In this document: piece after piece, positions 5,528 through 5,589 of the stretch
Layout of the letters: each line of letters begins with the position of its first letter
Numbering within the stretch: position 1 is the first letter of the stretch
NCBI GenBank assembly: GCA_016201085.1
Contig: JACQDO010000240.1
Location: 1 to 5,589 of the forward strand
Direction: 5' to 3'
DNA length: 5,589 bases
From: Hyphomicrobiales bacterium
Lineage (GTDB): Bacteria > Pseudomonadota > Alphaproteobacteria > Rhizobiales > Xanthobacteraceae
The notes under the pieces: model-generated
What the model saw: the letters and a program-made list of their open reading frames with translations, nothing else
Database searches by the model: none
What the model was told of the DNA's origin: nothing
Made by a program: the position numbers and the translations under genes

Positions 5528-5589
5528 TTCCTCGGCGCTTATGATCGGGTAGGTAGCTCTTAGGGCGAGCGGTATCCTGCGTTTGTCCC

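Noticed and set aside
1..5589. CRISPR array, insertion sequence ends or phage genes
   Set aside because: No regularly spaced repeats, transposase or integrase frames, or paired terminal inverted repeats were found.

Overview
The window looks like chromosomal DNA of an alphaproteobacterium, most likely Hyphomicrobiales (Bradyrhizobium/Xanthobacteraceae-like). The genes are GC-rich with strong G/C at third codon positions. The window also carries a short interspersed repeat with the core AAACCGGTTCCCACTTTT, which is typical of that order, and a perfect FNR/FixK-type operator. Only the right-hand ~430 bases look different in codon use.

Region 1-2852 (all minus strand, transcribed right to left) is an operon-like cluster. 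It holds an MFS transporter (2852-1602), a tiny remnant of an LVIVD beta-propeller-type gene (1526-1347), a TIM-barrel sugar isomerase/epimerase-like protein (1340-453), and a Kelch beta-propeller protein that runs off the left edge (444-1). Gaps between the last three are 6 and 8 bases. The set looks like uptake plus processing of an unidentified small, perhaps sugar-like, metabolite. Two of the genes are damaged by in-frame internal deletions. The transporter appears to lack transmembrane helix 6. The LVIVD gene keeps only its first ~25 and last ~34 codons. The last codons of the isomerase are supplied by the interspersed repeat.

Region 2853-4427 holds a 167-base spacer with no gene, a complete tRNA-Gln(CTG) with encoded CCA on the minus strand (3093-3020), and a second MFS transporter of the fosmidomycin-resistance-like type (minus strand from 4427). 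The transporter's reading frame has no stop before the tRNA and reads straight through it.

Region 4428-4686 is a divergent promoter region with a perfect TTGAT-N4-ATCAA palindrome at 4470-4483. It lies between the second MFS gene and a rightward gene (4687-5142) for the [2Fe-2S] small subunit of an isoquinoline 1-oxidoreductase-type molybdenum hydroxylase. A good ribosome binding site and ATG follow directly, where the large molybdopterin subunit should begin. The sequence then switches to an unrelated minus-strand gene for a small membrane-anchored protein of unknown function with different codon use. The large subunit is therefore missing, and the join near 5143-5165 is either a real recombination breakpoint or an assembly chimera.

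No intact new defence or mobile system is visible. The interest lies in several structural anomalies packed into 5.6 kb, the FNR/FixK-type site, the repeat-derived protein tail and the tRNA read-through.
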